A stretch of DNA of 64,000 nt from JBMONI01 sp049324575 (GCA_049324575.1 JBMONI010000007.1:62001-126000), one strand, 5' to 3'. Counted from the first letter of the stretch, positions 1 to 10,785 are shown. Notes: generated by a model from the sequence alone, not told the origin. Made by a program: numbers and translations.

Positions 1-3000
1 CCGCCATGTCGGCAAGATTTTCCCCCACCATGATCACGGAGAAGGTCGCGAAGAACCAGAACCAGAGCGCGGCAACAAGCGATACATCGGTCAGGTACGT
101 TTCCGTCACAAAGGGAGCTTCTTGCCGGATCGTGGCGCTTAACCATTGATAAAGCGTCGTGCGCTGCCCGATAAAAAGCGCGGTCACCGCAACGGCCGTC
201 CCCCCCCCCGCAAGAGCGTGAAGCAGCATGGCAACGCCCGACCATTTCTTAATGGCCAGATATTCAAGTGCCGGACCGACCTTCATCGGACCGCCCAGGG
301 TCGAGACTTCTTTTTCCCGGGGATGATCCCGCGAGTAATCCCAGATCCCGAGCATCATGAGAACGAGAACCGATATCGTGACCAGGCTCCCAACGGTAAG
401 TCCCATCCACGCAATCGCAAAACCCCAGCCCGTGAAGATCGCCGCGGAGGCCGCCCCGACCGCAAGCCAGCGTTTGAGATCCCAGCGGATTTCCGCGCGC
501 GGAATGACACGGACCTTGGCACCCGAAAGCAAGGTATAGCCATCAAGCTCACCGGTCGATCCCCGGGAAAATCCGCTCGGGAAATCGAACGGATAATCGC
601 TAACCTTTGTTGCTTTGGAGCGCAGGCCGTCGGGAATCCGGAGGGATCCCGTAACATAGATCGTGAATCCGGCCGCCGGAGAGCCTAGGCGGGAAAGAAC
701 TTCAAACTGGATAAAATCTAAAAGCAGCGTCTCACCGAAGGATTCGAGGATAATCCCTTCCTGCTTCACCGCCGCTTTCTTCGGCTTCTTTGCCGCGCGC
801 AATTCAGCCCGTGTACCTTGGGTACGGACCAAGGCCCGTTGCGAAGCGACACGGGCTTCAGCGCGGTTTTTCTTTTTAGAGTGAGGCGTCTTTTTTTCGA
901 TAGACATGGCGCCTTTTATCGACGGGTTGCTATGGACCAGATCGAATTTCTTTCCGGCGATATCATAGCGGAAGATCCTAAGGATCTGCTCGCCATAGAT
1001 CCGGGTCGTGACATTAACACGCTTCAATACTTGTCTGCGCGACGGGTCGGACGGCTCGTGGTTCCACTTTTCTCCGTCAAACTCATACAAGTAAACGCTT
1101 TCCCCGGGACGGACTCCTTGCACATCGTCTGGATCCAGCTCAGAGGGATCGAAGAAATTTTTAAATTGAATGGCCCGCCACACGAACTGAACGGCTTCTA
1201 GCGCATTCGGGAATCCCGGGATTTCCGCACCACGGCTAGAACCGAAACCGCCCTTGCTTAATTCGAAGTTCTCCGCGCTATCACTCCTTGCCCAGAAAAC
1301 GGTGCCGGGACGGAGATTTTTGATCTTTTCCGCCGCAGCAAATTCATCGCCGGCCCTGAGCCTCGGCGTAGGCGACCTGGCACTCAAGCCCTCGATAAGC
1401 GGCGTCATCCCGTCGTCGCCATATCGCTCGTCCCTTATTGGCTCATAATCACTACGCAATTCCGCCCGCCCCTCGCTCGGAAACGGAGGACTGCTATCTT
1501 CCCCCGCGGCGGCGCGACGGTTTTCCTCCATGACATACGGGATCAAACGTTCAGGACGTCCGGCGCTAAGTATCGCCATCTGAATATGCACCTTCCCGTC
1601 CGAGGTAAGCCCTCTGAACTCTTCGGCCATCAGTTTACCGGCCTGGGCCAGGACTTTTTGGGGATCAATTCCGGGGATCTCGGAAAGTAACGCCCGCGCA
1701 TTTTCTTGTTGGCTGCGGGTGTTCGCCCAAAAAAACTTCAAGGCGGCTTTAAGCTGGTCAAAATGCGCGCGGTCGAAGACCTGATGGTCCAACGCGACAC
1801 GGCTCGCCGCGATCTCGGCAAGCGCTTCGCCAAACGGCCAGTTTCCGTCCTGCCATTTATTGTGAATGACCGTAGCCGCGAAAGGCAGGCCCATTTCGCC
1901 GCGCAGGTAAAGTTCCACGGCCTCCGGACCCCACATGGCTTTATACAAAGAAGCGACCTTGCGGATATCAGCAATATTCGCGGGCTCAACGCTGCCCGTC
2001 CGCACTTCGGCGCGATTGTCCGGCGCAGACTGGAAATCGGAAGGAGTTTCTTCTCCCCTATCCTGAGGAAGCGGGGAGGAAAATTCTCGGCGAACTTTTC
2101 CCATCTCCGTAAAATAGGCCCGAAGGTCCGACCAGCGCCCCCCCGCAGCGACAAAACGAATACTCCCCACGATCGCGAGGATCACTACCGTGGCAAACCA
2201 GACCGCCCAAAATCCGGCAAAAACCGCTGCCGGGACCGCTAGAAGTTCGGGCCAGCCTTTCTTTATAAGGAAGTTGCATACGGGAAAAAGAAGAACGCTT
2301 GCAATGGCCGTGGGGGGCATGAAGACCAATACCGACCGCCAAAAACTTCCCATCAAGGTTCGCTGCGCGGGCACTTCGGTAATACTGTCATCTTCCGTAT
2401 CGGAAATATTTTCGGCCACCGGCGCCTTCCGTGTTTCATGTCCCCGCACCTCGGCGTGGATCGATGACTGAAGCCTCCAGAGGAGTTCTTTAAATCGAAG
2501 CATTCTTAACTGTTCGGCTGGGACGTTAAGATTCCACGAAGGAAGCGCATCTATGTCTCGTTGATGCGCCTTTAGAAAATCTTCGAGAGGCAGACTCTGG
2601 GGCGATTCCCACAAAGGATTGGCTCTAATGTCAGAGTTAGAACGTTTGAATTGATCCATAGCATCTAGCAAGAACCCGGGCTGGACTCCAAAGGCCTCAA
2701 GGAAATTCGTTTTGAGCAAGCGGGCGGCCGTCGTCCCCTGCGGGTTCGTGGACCGGACTTGTGTGATCAACCGGACTAAAAATTCCTCGGGAGGCACTTC
2801 ACCGTCCGCTTCCCGATGATACTGATGCTTGAGAAGTAACATGAAATTGGCCGGATCTGTATTGATGGCCTCGAAAAGACCCGCGAGGGTTATGTCCTTC
2901 CCGACATTCGGCCACGTCCAGTGATTCGCGATCTCGATCGCCAAGCCGGCTGAAAGCCCCAGGCCCAAAACGACCGGCACCCATTTGATCTTGTCCGCGG

Positions 3001-6000
3001 GTTTCGTATCCAACTCCTGTTGGATCTCAGGCGAAAGCCGCACCTCCGCGCGGAGGTAACGGGGGAGGCTGCTGACTCCACCCAAAACCGGCAGGGAAAT
3101 CTTTTTCTCAACGACCCGCCCTTTACCTTCTCCTTTTTTAAAACGGATCATCGTAACAGGAGACAGTTTTCCGCGCTCATTGAGGAAGGTGTTTTCCGGT
3201 AAAAATTCACCGTTCTCAAGATCCATTGTGATCTCATGTTGTTCTATTCTAACGGGATGAAGATGGCGATATCCCGTGGAATAAGCAAACTTTAGCCGCC
3301 TCTTCGAGGCATTACTAATGACTAACCTCACGAAGTCATGAAAAGCTTCGCCATGATAGTAAGCTACCGCCATCGGCTTCATATCAGGCCGCCTCAGAAC
3401 AAGGCCGTAATAGATTCCGGGAGAATGCGAGTATCCAACCCAAAAGGGCACAATCACCGCATCGCGCATGATCCGGATTTTTCTGGTCACTCGACCGATT
3501 CCGCCATTGACTCTGATCATTTCGGGCAATGTTTTTACCAACCGAGATTTTTCCTCAGCAGATAGCTCAGGGGCCCTCTTAGCCCGCGTTTTTTTTCCGG
3601 GGAATAATTTGTTAAATTTTTCTGTCGCTCGGCTGTTTGTTCCCCGCGTTTCGGCGCGGGCGGAACCGGCCTGCCCCCCTTCGATGCCAGGCATCTGTTG
3701 TTCCTTTAATCTATCGATCTGTTCCTTTAGATAACGTCTGCACACATCAAGACTTCGTACAATATAAGCCTTTCTGGCAAACTCAAAGGCCATATAGGTT
3801 GCTTCCCTTTCCAGCTCTAATTGCAGTCTCTCCAAGTCTTGGATATCTTCCTTGGAGGTCTTAATGACGGTCTCCAAGAATGATCTTTCTAAACGTCGGT
3901 AATAGTTTCTGTTGTCTTCAGGAGTTATCCCGCTGCCACCGGCATTCCTCACTAGGACAAAAAAGTCTTTAGCGTCCGCTGTTAGCTTTCGTAAAATTTG
4001 GACATTCCCGCTGTATTCCGCCTCGTTCGCTGTATCCCTCGCCTCCGCGCGGTCGACCGCTTCGGAAAGTTCCCGGGAATCGATCATTTCCAGCAAACTT
4101 TCTTTGGTTGTCTCCATGAACCAGCGCGAAAAATCCGGATTCAGAACAACCCAAAGGGGGATCTCCCAGTCATTAATGTACGGCTGAAAATCTTTGACCA
4201 ATGTGACCCTCTCGGCAGGTGGATCCCACGGCCAAAACGGAAAATAGACGGTTCGCATATCAAATTTGAACGGTCTCGCCTCGACCATCCTAAGGGAGAG
4301 CCTTTTCGTGATTCCGAGATAGGCCACGGGTTTTTTGTCGTCGTTCGGCGAGAAGAGACGAAAAACGCCATTTCTTAATGAATATTTCGCCCTGATCCGG
4401 GCGAGTCCTTCTTTCACTAACTTTTGCGCTGTGCGTCGAAGCTTTTTCACCTTATCTTGTGTTAATGGCCGACGCGCCCCCGCCTCCCGGACTTTTTGGG
4501 CCAGATACGGGACCATGCCCCGGATCATTGGCGCCCGGGACCCCGGAAGAAGAAATTCGTCAAATTGCGGCCAGGGATACCGATACACCGTTGTTCTTCC
4601 GATCCCGTCTTCATGGGGGGCTTCTTCCCACGGCTGGAAATCGACGGGAGGTTTTTTCCCGAATCGTAATTTTACGGGACGTGATGTTTTGGGATTGAAA
4701 TCGAATTGAAATTCAAAATCCCGGAACCCCATCGCTTTCAATTCATAGGCGGCAAGCTCTGCCAAAAATCGAACGAGAGTTTCTTTGTCTTCAAAAAACT
4801 CTTTGTACGCCCTTTTCAACAAGAGGGATCCCTCTTTGCTTGCCTTGGCATGTGCGGCGCTGCCGCGGGGCTTACCACGGGGTTGTATTTCCCTCGCCTC
4901 GGAGCGATTGGTTTTTCCGGACGCAACGTCGCCCTTCGGACGACGGCCGGCGCTATGGAAGAACAGAACCTGCCCGCCTTGGTGGAATAAATAAACGAGC
5001 GCGTTTTTGGAGACCGCGACTTGGGAATCCCCGGCCTTGACCAGGACCGGGAAGCCGAGTCGGACCTCAAGAATCTTGATCTTTTCGCCGTCCGCGCCGT
5101 TCAAATAAAACCCGTCGCCGGTTTGCAATATTCTTTCCTCGGGCGACCGCAGTTCCGTTCCGTCACCGTGTTGGATGAAAAATTCCGGTGTGGCCCCGGT
5201 CATTTTCCCCGCGGCATCGACTTCCCCGAATTCAAAAAGCATCGGAGTCGACGGCAACCGTTCAACCCGCGCCAGGGCTTCCGCATTCCAGGGGACAGTT
5301 TCAGGGGAAAGCATCCGGAAAACGTAGGTTCTCCCCTCCAGAATGAAGAAAAAGTGGTCTGTCACCGGGGCCATGACGCGGGCATGCTCCATCCCGGGCA
5401 GGAAAAGGAACAGCGTCCTGTCTTCGATAGGCTCCCCACCCACCCGCGCCTCGGCGCGAGGAACTGAGGGGGGTGATTTCTCCAACTGAGCCCAAAATGC
5501 ATCCGAATTTAATTCCGCCGCCGAAATTCCCGGCGCCGATACCTTGGGGGAACGCCGTTTTGCAAGATACGGATCCCCAAAAGGAATGAATCTTGTGGAC
5601 AGCCCATCGCCCGCCATTTTCCATAACACTTCGTCGACCATTGTTTTCACATCCTGCGGCTGCGCATTGGGGCCGAGAACAATGGGGATTTCGTGGATAT
5701 TGTTTTTTTGAGTCGCCCCGGTATATTGAACGGCCGTGGTCTCTCCCGGGACAAACTTCACGGCTATAAAAATCGCGGGGCCCCACAACCAACCTCTTGC
5801 GCCCTCCCCTTCATACTCAGAATCAAAATTCTCAAATAGGCCCAGCACCTTCCCCGCAAATAGCCGATTAGCAGCCTCCACAAGAACCGTCGAATTCCTC
5901 ACCTCGGCGCGTGCATCTTTAGTACGGGCCAGGGCGCGACGAAGGACGCGAACCGTCGCTCCCGGCAACAGCGTCATGTTGATCTCTACCCACTCCGCGA

Positions 6001-9000
6001 CGAAGTCCTCATAATTAAACGTCGCAAAGTAATACTCCTCTTCCTGCGCTCGTATCGCAAGCCCCCCCGCAAGCCTTACCGGTCCGGTGACAAAGAGCGT
6101 GAAAATTTCGGTTTTGACATCAAAAAGTCCTGAGACGGTGTCGCGAATGAAATCCGCGATCGTCGTCTCTGCTTGAACCTCCAGAGTCTCGCCCGGTCCT
6201 TCACGCAACTCGGCGCGGGAAATCTCGGCCGGCGGAAGGAGCGTGGCCAAGACAGCTCCAACCTGTTTTGCCTGTTCATCAATATAAACAGCTTCCGCCG
6301 TAATGCTGTCAAAACCATGGCCCTCCATTTGCGCAACAAGGACTGCCGAGATGAAGCGAAGAAAAGCGTGAGGATCTTGTCGGAGAGCGTCCAAAAGGAC
6401 TTCCACGCTGATCTGATGGGCCAGCATGTACCCTTGGATCAGATCTTCAACCGTTTGATCGACCCCAAAATCGCTCAGGAAATCAACATCGGAACCCAAC
6501 AATTGCGGAGAAACAAAATAAAGAGAGGTATAAAAACTCCTTTCCAATTCCCGATCCCCGAAACTTCCCGTCTCTTGGATGATCCGTGCCCCAAGGGCTT
6601 GAATGGGATTGCCGTATCTGCCGTCCAGACCTGCAATGATCCGGGACATTCCCTCCAATTGGTCCGCATCACCATGGACCCACCATTTTCGGAACATATC
6701 GCCGAATTGATCGTAAGGTAGCTTTACCGATTCACCGCCGGTTGTACGAACCTCCGCGCGGCCTTGGGTCCCGGGGCCGTTGGCGGCTTTGGAAACGGAA
6801 CCGGTTTCTCCTTTCAGGATAGCGGCATTTTTTACCGCCTGACTGACGGTCGGAGGTATGGTTTTCGCCGGCGAGGACGGAGGCGCGGGAGGTCGTTTCT
6901 CCTTGAAGCGTTCCGCCAATTCGGGATGTTCCCTGAGCAAAATCGAAATGACATCGAATGCCTGCGTCACCGTCGTCGGCGGAGGCGCCGAAGAGGGCGC
7001 TCCTGCGGAAGCGGGAGCGGCCGCACCGGACACAGCAGCCGGTTGGGTCTTTTTGAGTACGATCTCCATATACCGCTCGAACGTGATATTCGGCATGAGT
7101 AAAGGCGTGGAAAATGTATCCAGGGAAGGCTTGGCCTGGTGGACCATCAGCTGTCCGAAAGCCTCATCTTTCACGAGCTCCTCGAAGACCGTCCTCCAAA
7201 GTTCGGCAAGCATCCGGAGATAGCGGATCCGATGCGCATCGTTCATGGTCTGGAAATAGGGACGCCTTACGGCAAGCGCATCCCGCATCGGGAATTCGGC
7301 AGGGATCTCGGCGGCCTCGTTCTGAAGCAGGGTTAATTCGATCCTGAAATTGCGAAGCCGCTTGAGGAGATAGTCTTTCATGTATTCGCCCGCCGCCGTC
7401 GTTTCGCGGATCATCTCCAATTCGAGGTTCATCAAACGCAGAAAATCGTATTTGCTGATGTATTCCGAGGCCCTTTCGGTCTCCGCGCCGAATTTCGCTT
7501 CCGCGAGGATGCGGGCCCTTTCCACGATCGTCTCATCGATCGGCTGGTAGCCGTGCTCGCCGCCGCTTTCGAAATGGCCGTCGACGAGCCTCCCGAACAA
7601 GCGATGTTGCAGATATTCGTGATGGACAAAGTCCAAACGAAGATGCCGCGCGATGAATTCGACCGCCGTCATGCTGTATTCCGCAGGGAGATAAAGCCCC
7701 TCCGGGGTCCTGCGGACCCCCTTGAGGATCTTTTCCCGGTCCAGATCTTCATTGGAAAATCTTTCGTTGAGAAGAAGCCGATAGATCAAGTTCCATTTGT
7801 CGAGCCCCGTCAAAACAAGATCGATCACCGCGGCCCGATCGCCGAGGGATAAGGCCGTAAATTCGGGGATCGGCCCTTCGAGAGGGACGATCTGGTCGAG
7901 GAGCGCCGCCGCGCTTCGGATCTTCGCGCCGTCCGAAGCCCGGTGCGTCTCTGCGGTCGCCGCCTCTCTTTCACGTTCCATGGCGAAGATCCGCTCCTCC
8001 AGGACCCGGAGCGACTCGAGATCCTCCGGACGGTACTGATAACCGTCGTCGATATATTCGGTATCGAACGTCATGGCCCAATCGCCGCGCCCCGTTCGTT
8101 GCTTCATGATCGTTTCCGTTTCCTTGATCAGTTCCACGCGGGTCCCCATCGAAGTCTTCAGAGTCCTGAAATACCGATGAAGAAGGCGGCCCATGAAGAA
8201 ATCCACCTCATGCTGTCGGATCTCCGTGGTCGATTGCCCTTTCCGGTGAAGAAGGGATTTTTTGACGGCGTGATGAAGGGCAAGAAGTTTTCCGATCGAA
8301 TGATCCGAGAGCATCATCTGAAGGACTTCGGGCTTCCCGATCAGCCACTCGACGAGCGTGCCCAAGGCTTCCACGTCCCGGACAATGTCGGCGCTTTCAA
8401 GCATATTGAGGATGACCATGACCGGGGCCGAGCGGATCCCGTACTCTTTGTTCAACTCGTATTCCTGCTGAAAAGCCTCGATCGCCTGCTCCGCCGCGCG
8501 AAGCTCGGCGCGAGGTTTGGGGCTGATCGCTAATCGCCCAACGGCTAACGGCTGAATGATCGCTCGGAGTTCCGCCCGGCCGTTCGGCGAGATCACCGCG
8601 TCAGCGCGACTCGCGTATTCCATCGTGCCCGCTTTCGCGGCCGCAAGTTCCCCCGCCTGCGAGAAGATCGATCGGATATAAGCCTGGGTGCCCGATTCGT
8701 CCGCTTTCGTGATCCGAGGCGTGAGTCTCGCGTACGTGTAACCTTTCGATTCGAAATAGGCCTTGAACGGCTCCGCGTGGAATCCGCCCGTCACCACCGC
8801 TACCCGGTCCGTTTTCAGTTCTCCGATCCGTTCTTCGATCCGCTTCATCATGATCTCGTCGCGCTTCTTCGCGAATCCGTAGAACGACATCGCTTTGTTG
8901 AACAGATCATCGATCTTGGCGAGATTCTCGAACTTCACGTCTTTCACGCGATTGTCCTTGTTCAGCGACGTGAAACGGGATGCGATCGAGGAAGGAACCA

Positions 9001-10501
9001 TCGCCTGGGCTACTGCGCTTCGCTCTCTATCATTCCGAGCGGTTAACCCATTCGAAGTAGTCGAGCCCGCTTTTTCCTTCTTGCTTTCTGTCATCCCGAC
9101 CGATTGAACCCAAGCAAGGAGTGGAGGGATCTGATCCCTCGACTCCTCCCGCCCCTGGCGGGATTCGCTCGGGATGACAACGGCGCTTTCCTTCTCTCCG
9201 TTCTGCGTAATGCCATCCCGTGTCCTGTCATACTGTGCCCTGCCATCCTGTGTACTGCTTACGGTCATACTGTTATATTCGCTGTCCGTCAATTTCAACT
9301 CGAACAGTTTCTCCAGCAACTGATAATCCGAAAGCAGCGCCACCAGCGCCTTCTCCTCATCCGTCTTCGACATCCGTTCCAAGAGCTTCCCTTTCAGCCG
9401 TTCCACTTCCGCCATCAGCGCTCCGGCCTCAAGCTCCGTCGACAAAAGCCACTGCCCCAGATAATTCTTCACCTGCGGGTATTTCCCATGCGCGAAGTCC
9501 CTCGGCAAATATCTCACCATGTCCTCCACCAAGGACTCCGATTCCGCGCCCGAAAGCGGGATCTCATGGATCGGGGTCCCGAGGACTTTCTCGATATACT
9601 CATAAATGTTCTTCGCCGCGGTCCATTTGCCGTGGATCCTTGATTGGGCTCTGGTCAGATACGGCTTCACCGCTTTCAGGAATTCCGTCCGTTCGCTCTC
9701 GAACTTGCTCGCGTCGAATTTCTCCGCGAGGTCCGTCGTCACATAAAGCCGGACCAGCATCGGCCACTCGGCCTGATAACCCGGGTCCGAAAGATCCCAT
9801 CCGTATTTCTTTGCCCGCACACGAAGCACTTTCGTCCATTCGCCGAAGCTCATGTGCTCCAGCGCGTAGGCTTCCTGCGCTCGCATGAATCCTTTGAGCG
9901 TGTCGTTCAGATAATGGCTCGAAAGACGCGCGATCGATTCGTCCATCGACTTCAGGAATTTGCCGGTCTGCTCTTTCTGTTTCAGAACTTCAATGAACGC
10001 TTTCTCGTTCGATTTGTAGGCCGCGAGGTCCTCGATGCCGTAGGCCGAAGCGTTCTTCTCGTCCAGGAGATAGAGCTCCGCGCCGTGCACCAGGGCTTTC
10101 TTTGTGAGATAGTCGTTGGCTTTGCGGTTCAGTGTTTTGTTCTGAGGGAAGAATTCGAGGATTTTCGGATCGAGTTTTGCGACGGCGCCTTCGACCAGCA
10201 CCGTTTTAATGCCGAGCGTTTTATTCAGATGATGAAGAAGGGCCTGGATATTTTTCTGCGCTTCGAAATTACCGTGCGCCGTCTGGATATGCACGATCGC
10301 AGGGCCCTGGGCCGTTCTCAGATGATCGAGCTTGCCGAGTTTAGAGGGGATCGAAAAATGATCGAACGAAGAAAAGCGGGATGAATTTTGCGCGCCGACT
10401 TCCGTGACCGGAAATGCAGGAGCTGACCACGCGACGGTTGTCGTCGAAAATATGAGAATAGTCAATATGCCTGTCAGTCGCTTGAATATGCCGCTCGACA
10501 T
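1..10501 (-). CDS. Giant secreted/membrane protein, N-terminal 3,500 residues (3' end outside window)
   Basis: The frame is open from the ATG at 10501 to the window edge with no stop, so the stop lies outside. The start has AAAGGA 9 nt upstream. Residues 1-28 form a signal-like segment (MSSGIFKRLTGILTILIF). Residues about 35-600 are a TraB/TIKI/ChaN-like domain shared with the second giant protein. Long helical regions follow, then a pair of related ~85-residue repeats (near 5.9-6.2 kb and 0.5-0.8 kb), and hydrophobic segments near 2950, 2210-2330, 340-470, 160-240 and 1-110. About 16 R-A-E-[V/L/A/I/T]-R motifs punctuate the chain, apparently at domain borders. I recognise no enzyme in the central part. 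Inference: an envelope-anchored giant protein; function unknown. Confidence 0.85.
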   Translation of the reverse strand, partial: MSSGIFKRLTGILTILIFSTTTVAWSAPAFPVTEVGAQNSSRFSSFDHFSIPSKLGKLDHLRTAQGPAIVHIQTAHGNFEAQKNIQALLHHLNKTLGIKTVLVEGAVAKLDPKILEFFPQNKTLNRKANDYLTKKALVHGAELYLLDEKNASAYGIEDLAAYKSNEKAFIEVLKQKEQTGKFLKSMDESIARLSSHYLNDTLKGFMRAQEAYALEHMSFGEWTKVLRVRAKKYGWDLSDPGYQAEWPMLVRLYVTTDLAEKFDASKFESERTEFLKAVKPYLTRAQSRIHGKWTAAKNIYEYIEKVLGTPIHEIPLSGAESESLVEDMVRYLPRDFAHGKYPQVKNYLGQWLLSTELEAGALMAEVERLKGKLLERMSKTDEEKALVALLSDYQLLEKLFELKLTDSEYNSMTVSSTQDGRAQYDRTRDGITQNGEKESAVVIPSESRQGREESRDQIPPLLAWVQSVGMTESKKEKAGSTTSNGLTARNDRERSAVAQAMVPSSIASRFTSLNKDNRVKDVKFENLAKIDDLFNKAMSFYGFAKKRDEIMMKRIEERIGELKTDRVAVVTGGFHAEPFKAYFESKGYTYARLTPRITKADESGTQAYIRSIFSQAGELAAAKAGTMEYASRADAVISPNGRAELRAIIQPLAVGRLAISPKPRAELRAAEQAIEAFQQEYELNKEYGIRSAPVMVILNMLESADIVRDVEALGTLVEWLIGKPEVLQMMLSDHSIGKLLALHHAVKKSLLHRKGQSTTEIRQHEVDFFMGRLLHRYFRTLKTSMGTRVELIKETETIMKQRTGRGDWAMTFDTEYIDDGYQYRPEDLESLRVLEERIFAMEREREAATAETHRASDGAKIRSAAALLDQIVPLEGPIPEFTALSLGDRAAVIDLVLTGLDKWNLIYRLLLNERFSNEDLDREKILKGVRRTPEGLYLPAEYSMTAVEFIARHLRLDFVHHEYLQHRLFGRLVDGHFESGGEHGYQPIDETIVERARILAEAKFGAETERASEYISKYDFLRLMNLELEMIRETTAAGEYMKDYLLKRLRNFRIELTLLQNEAAEIPAEFPMRDALAVRRPYFQTMNDAHRIRYLRMLAELWRTVFEELVKDEAFGQLMVHQAKPSLDTFSTPLLMPNITFERYMEIVLKKTQPAAVSGAAAPASAGAPSSAPPPTTVTQAFDVISILLREHPELAERFKEKRPPAPPSSPAKTIPPTVSQAVKNAAILKGETGSVSKAANGPGTQGRAEVRTTGGESVKLPYDQFGDMFRKWWVHGDADQLEGMSRIIAGLDGRYGNPIQALGARIIQETGSFGDRELERSFYTSLYFVSPQLLGSDVDFLSDFGVDQTVEDLIQGYMLAHQISVEVLLDALRQDPHAFLRFISAVLVAQMEGHGFDSITAEAVYIDEQAKQVGAVLATLLPPAEISRAELREGPGETLEVQAETTIADFIRDTVSGLFDVKTEIFTLFVTGPVRLAGGLAIRAQEEEYYFATFNYEDFVAEWVEINMTLLPGATVRVLRRALARTKDARAEVRNSTVLVEAANRLFAGKVLGLFENFDSEYEGEGARGWLWGPAIFIAVKFVPGETTAVQYTGATQKNNIHEIPIVLGPNAQPQDVKTMVDEVLWKMAGDGLSTRFIPFGDPYLAKRRSPKVSAPGISAAELNSDAFWAQLEKSPPSVPRAEARVGGEPIEDRTLFLFLPGMEHARVMAPVTDHFFFILEGRTYVFRMLSPETVPWNAEALARVERLPSTPMLFEFGEVDAAGKMTGATPEFFIQHGDGTELRSPEERILQTGDGFYLNGADGEKIKILEVRLGFPVLVKAGDSQVAVSKNALVYLFHQGGQVLFFHSAGRRPKGDVASGKTNRSEAREIQPRGKPRGSAAHAKASKEGSLLLKRAYKEFFEDKETLVRFLAELAAYELKAMGFRDFEFQFDFNPKTSRPVKLRFGKKPPVDFQPWEEAPHEDGIGRTTVYRYPWPQFDEFLLPGSRAPMIRGMVPYLAQKVREAGARRPLTQDKVKKLRRTAQKLVKEGLARIRAKYSLRNGVFRLFSPNDDKKPVAYLGITKRLSLRMVEARPFKFDMRTVYFPFWPWDPPAERVTLVKDFQPYINDWEIPLWVVLNPDFSRWFMETTKESLLEMIDSRELSEAVDRAEARDTANEAEYSGNVQILRKLTADAKDFFVLVRNAGGSGITPEDNRNYYRRLERSFLETVIKTSKEDIQDLERLQLELEREATYMAFEFARKAYIVRSLDVCRRYLKEQIDRLKEQQMPGIEGGQAGSARAETRGTNSRATEKFNKLFPGKKTRAKRAPELSAEEKSRLVKTLPEMIRVNGGIGRVTRKIRIMRDAVIVPFWVGYSHSPGIYYGLVLRRPDMKPMAVAYYHGEAFHDFVRLVISNASKRRLKFAYSTGYRHLHPVRIEQHEITMDLENGEFLPENTFLNERGKLSPVTMIRFKKGEGKGRVVEKKISLPVLGGVSSLPRYLRAEVRLSPEIQQELDTKPADKIKWVPVVLGLGLSAGLAIEIANHWTWPNVGKDITLAGLFEAINTDPANFMLLLKHQYHREADGEVPPEEFLVRLITQVRSTNPQGTTAARLLKTNFLEAFGVQPGFLLDAMDQFKRSNSDIRANPLWESPQSLPLEDFLKAHQRDIDALPSWNLNVPAEQLRMLRFKELLWRLQSSIHAEVRGHETRKAPVAENISDTEDDSITEVPAQRTLMGSFWRSVLVFMPPTAIASVLLFPVCNFLIKKGWPELLAVPAAVFAGFWAVWFATVVILAIVGSIRFVAAGGRWSDLRAYFTEMGKVRREFSSPLPQDRGEETPSDFQSAPDNRAEVRTGSVEPANIADIRKVASLYKAMWGPEAVELYLRGEMGLPFAATVIHNKWQDGNWPFGEALAEIAASRVALDHQVFDRAHFDQLKAALKFFWANTRSQQENARALLSEIPGIDPQKVLAQAGKLMAEEFRGLTSDGKVHIQMAILSAGRPERLIPYVMEENRRAAAGEDSSPPFPSEGRAELRSDYEPIRDERYGDDGMTPLIEGLSARSPTPRLRAGDEFAAAEKIKNLRPGTVFWARSDSAENFELSKGGFGSSRGAEIPGFPNALEAVQFVWRAIQFKNFFDPSELDPDDVQGVRPGESVYLYEFDGEKWNHEPSDPSRRQVLKRVNVTTRIYGEQILRIFRYDIAGKKFDLVHSNPSIKGAMSIEKKTPHSKKKNRAEARVASQRALVRTQGTRAELRAAKKPKKAAVKQEGIILESFGETLLLDFIQFEVLSRLGSPAAGFTIYVTGSLRIPDGLRSKATKVSDYPFDFPSGFSRGSTGELDGYTLLSGAKVRVIPRAEIRWDLKRWLAVGAASAAIFTGWGFAIAWMGLTVGSLVTISVLVLMMLGIWDYSRDHPREKEVSTLGGPMKVGPALEYLAIKKWSGVAMLLHALAGGGTAVAVTALFIGQRTTLYQWLSATIRQEAPFVTETYLTDVSLVAALWFWFFATFSVIMVGENLADMA
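8690..10400 (-). other. TraB/TIKI/ChaN-like domain of the first giant protein
   Basis: Seen: a His in IQTAHGN (near 10270-10290), the strand LVEGA, and a Gly-Gly-Phe-His motif (VVTGGFHAEP, near 8780-8800). The same order (QDAH, VEGA, AGGFH) occurs at the N-terminus of the second giant protein. TraB/TIKI/EreA/ChaN-fold proteins carry GxxH motifs and a conserved Glu, so the assignment is by motif and layout, not by alignment. The domain is interrupted by an in-frame repeat insertion at about 9003-9290. Confidence 0.5.
9003..9290. repeat. Dispersed repeat block inserted in frame inside a coding region
   Basis: Holds copies of elements that elsewhere lie between genes: 'CATTCCGAGCG'-type repeats near 9030-9060 and 9090-9120, the arm GGCGGGATTCGCTCGGGATG near 9155-9176 (same as near 18236-18256), and a 'CTGTCATACTGT'/'TACTGCTTACGGTCATACTG' block at 9210-9280 related to 20371-20445. 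Together they add about 90 codons to the domain without breaking the frame. Confidence 0.75.
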
Positions 10502-10571
10502 TCTTAACTATCCTTTCGGAAGGTAATTTTGGTCTTATTTTATGATTTGCCAAAGGCGCAAATTTGTTGAA

Positions 10572-10600
10572 AAGATAACTGATGAATATAGAGGTGTCAA
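10572..10600 (-). promoter_or_regulatory. Probable sigma70-type promoter of the first giant gene
   Basis: On the minus strand there is a consensus -35 TTGACA (10600-10595), a 17-bp spacer and TATCTT (10577-10572, 4 of 6 matches to TATAAT). The predicted start near 10565 leaves a leader of about 64 nt ending in AAAGGA before the ATG at 10501. Confidence 0.5.
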
Positions 10601-10785
10601 GAGAAGCTCGTTCGATTTTTCCGATTTTTTTCCGAAGCGGTTGCGGGCGTCACCCAAAGACCCCTCCCCGGGTAAAAACCCGCTAATCGTTTATTCGAAG
10701 ATCGATATCCTTGGATAGATTTCTTCCCTGCCATTACTCCCGCCGCTTCCAAAATGCTTCCTCTAGCATCCTTGATCATCCCCCT
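10601..10785. other. Intergenic region between divergent genes
   Basis: No convincing coding sequence. It holds a T-rich tract near 10610-10632 and a small CCCGGGTAAAAACCCG-like hairpin near 10668-10683. The strong palindrome pair lies just to the right. Confidence 0.5.
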
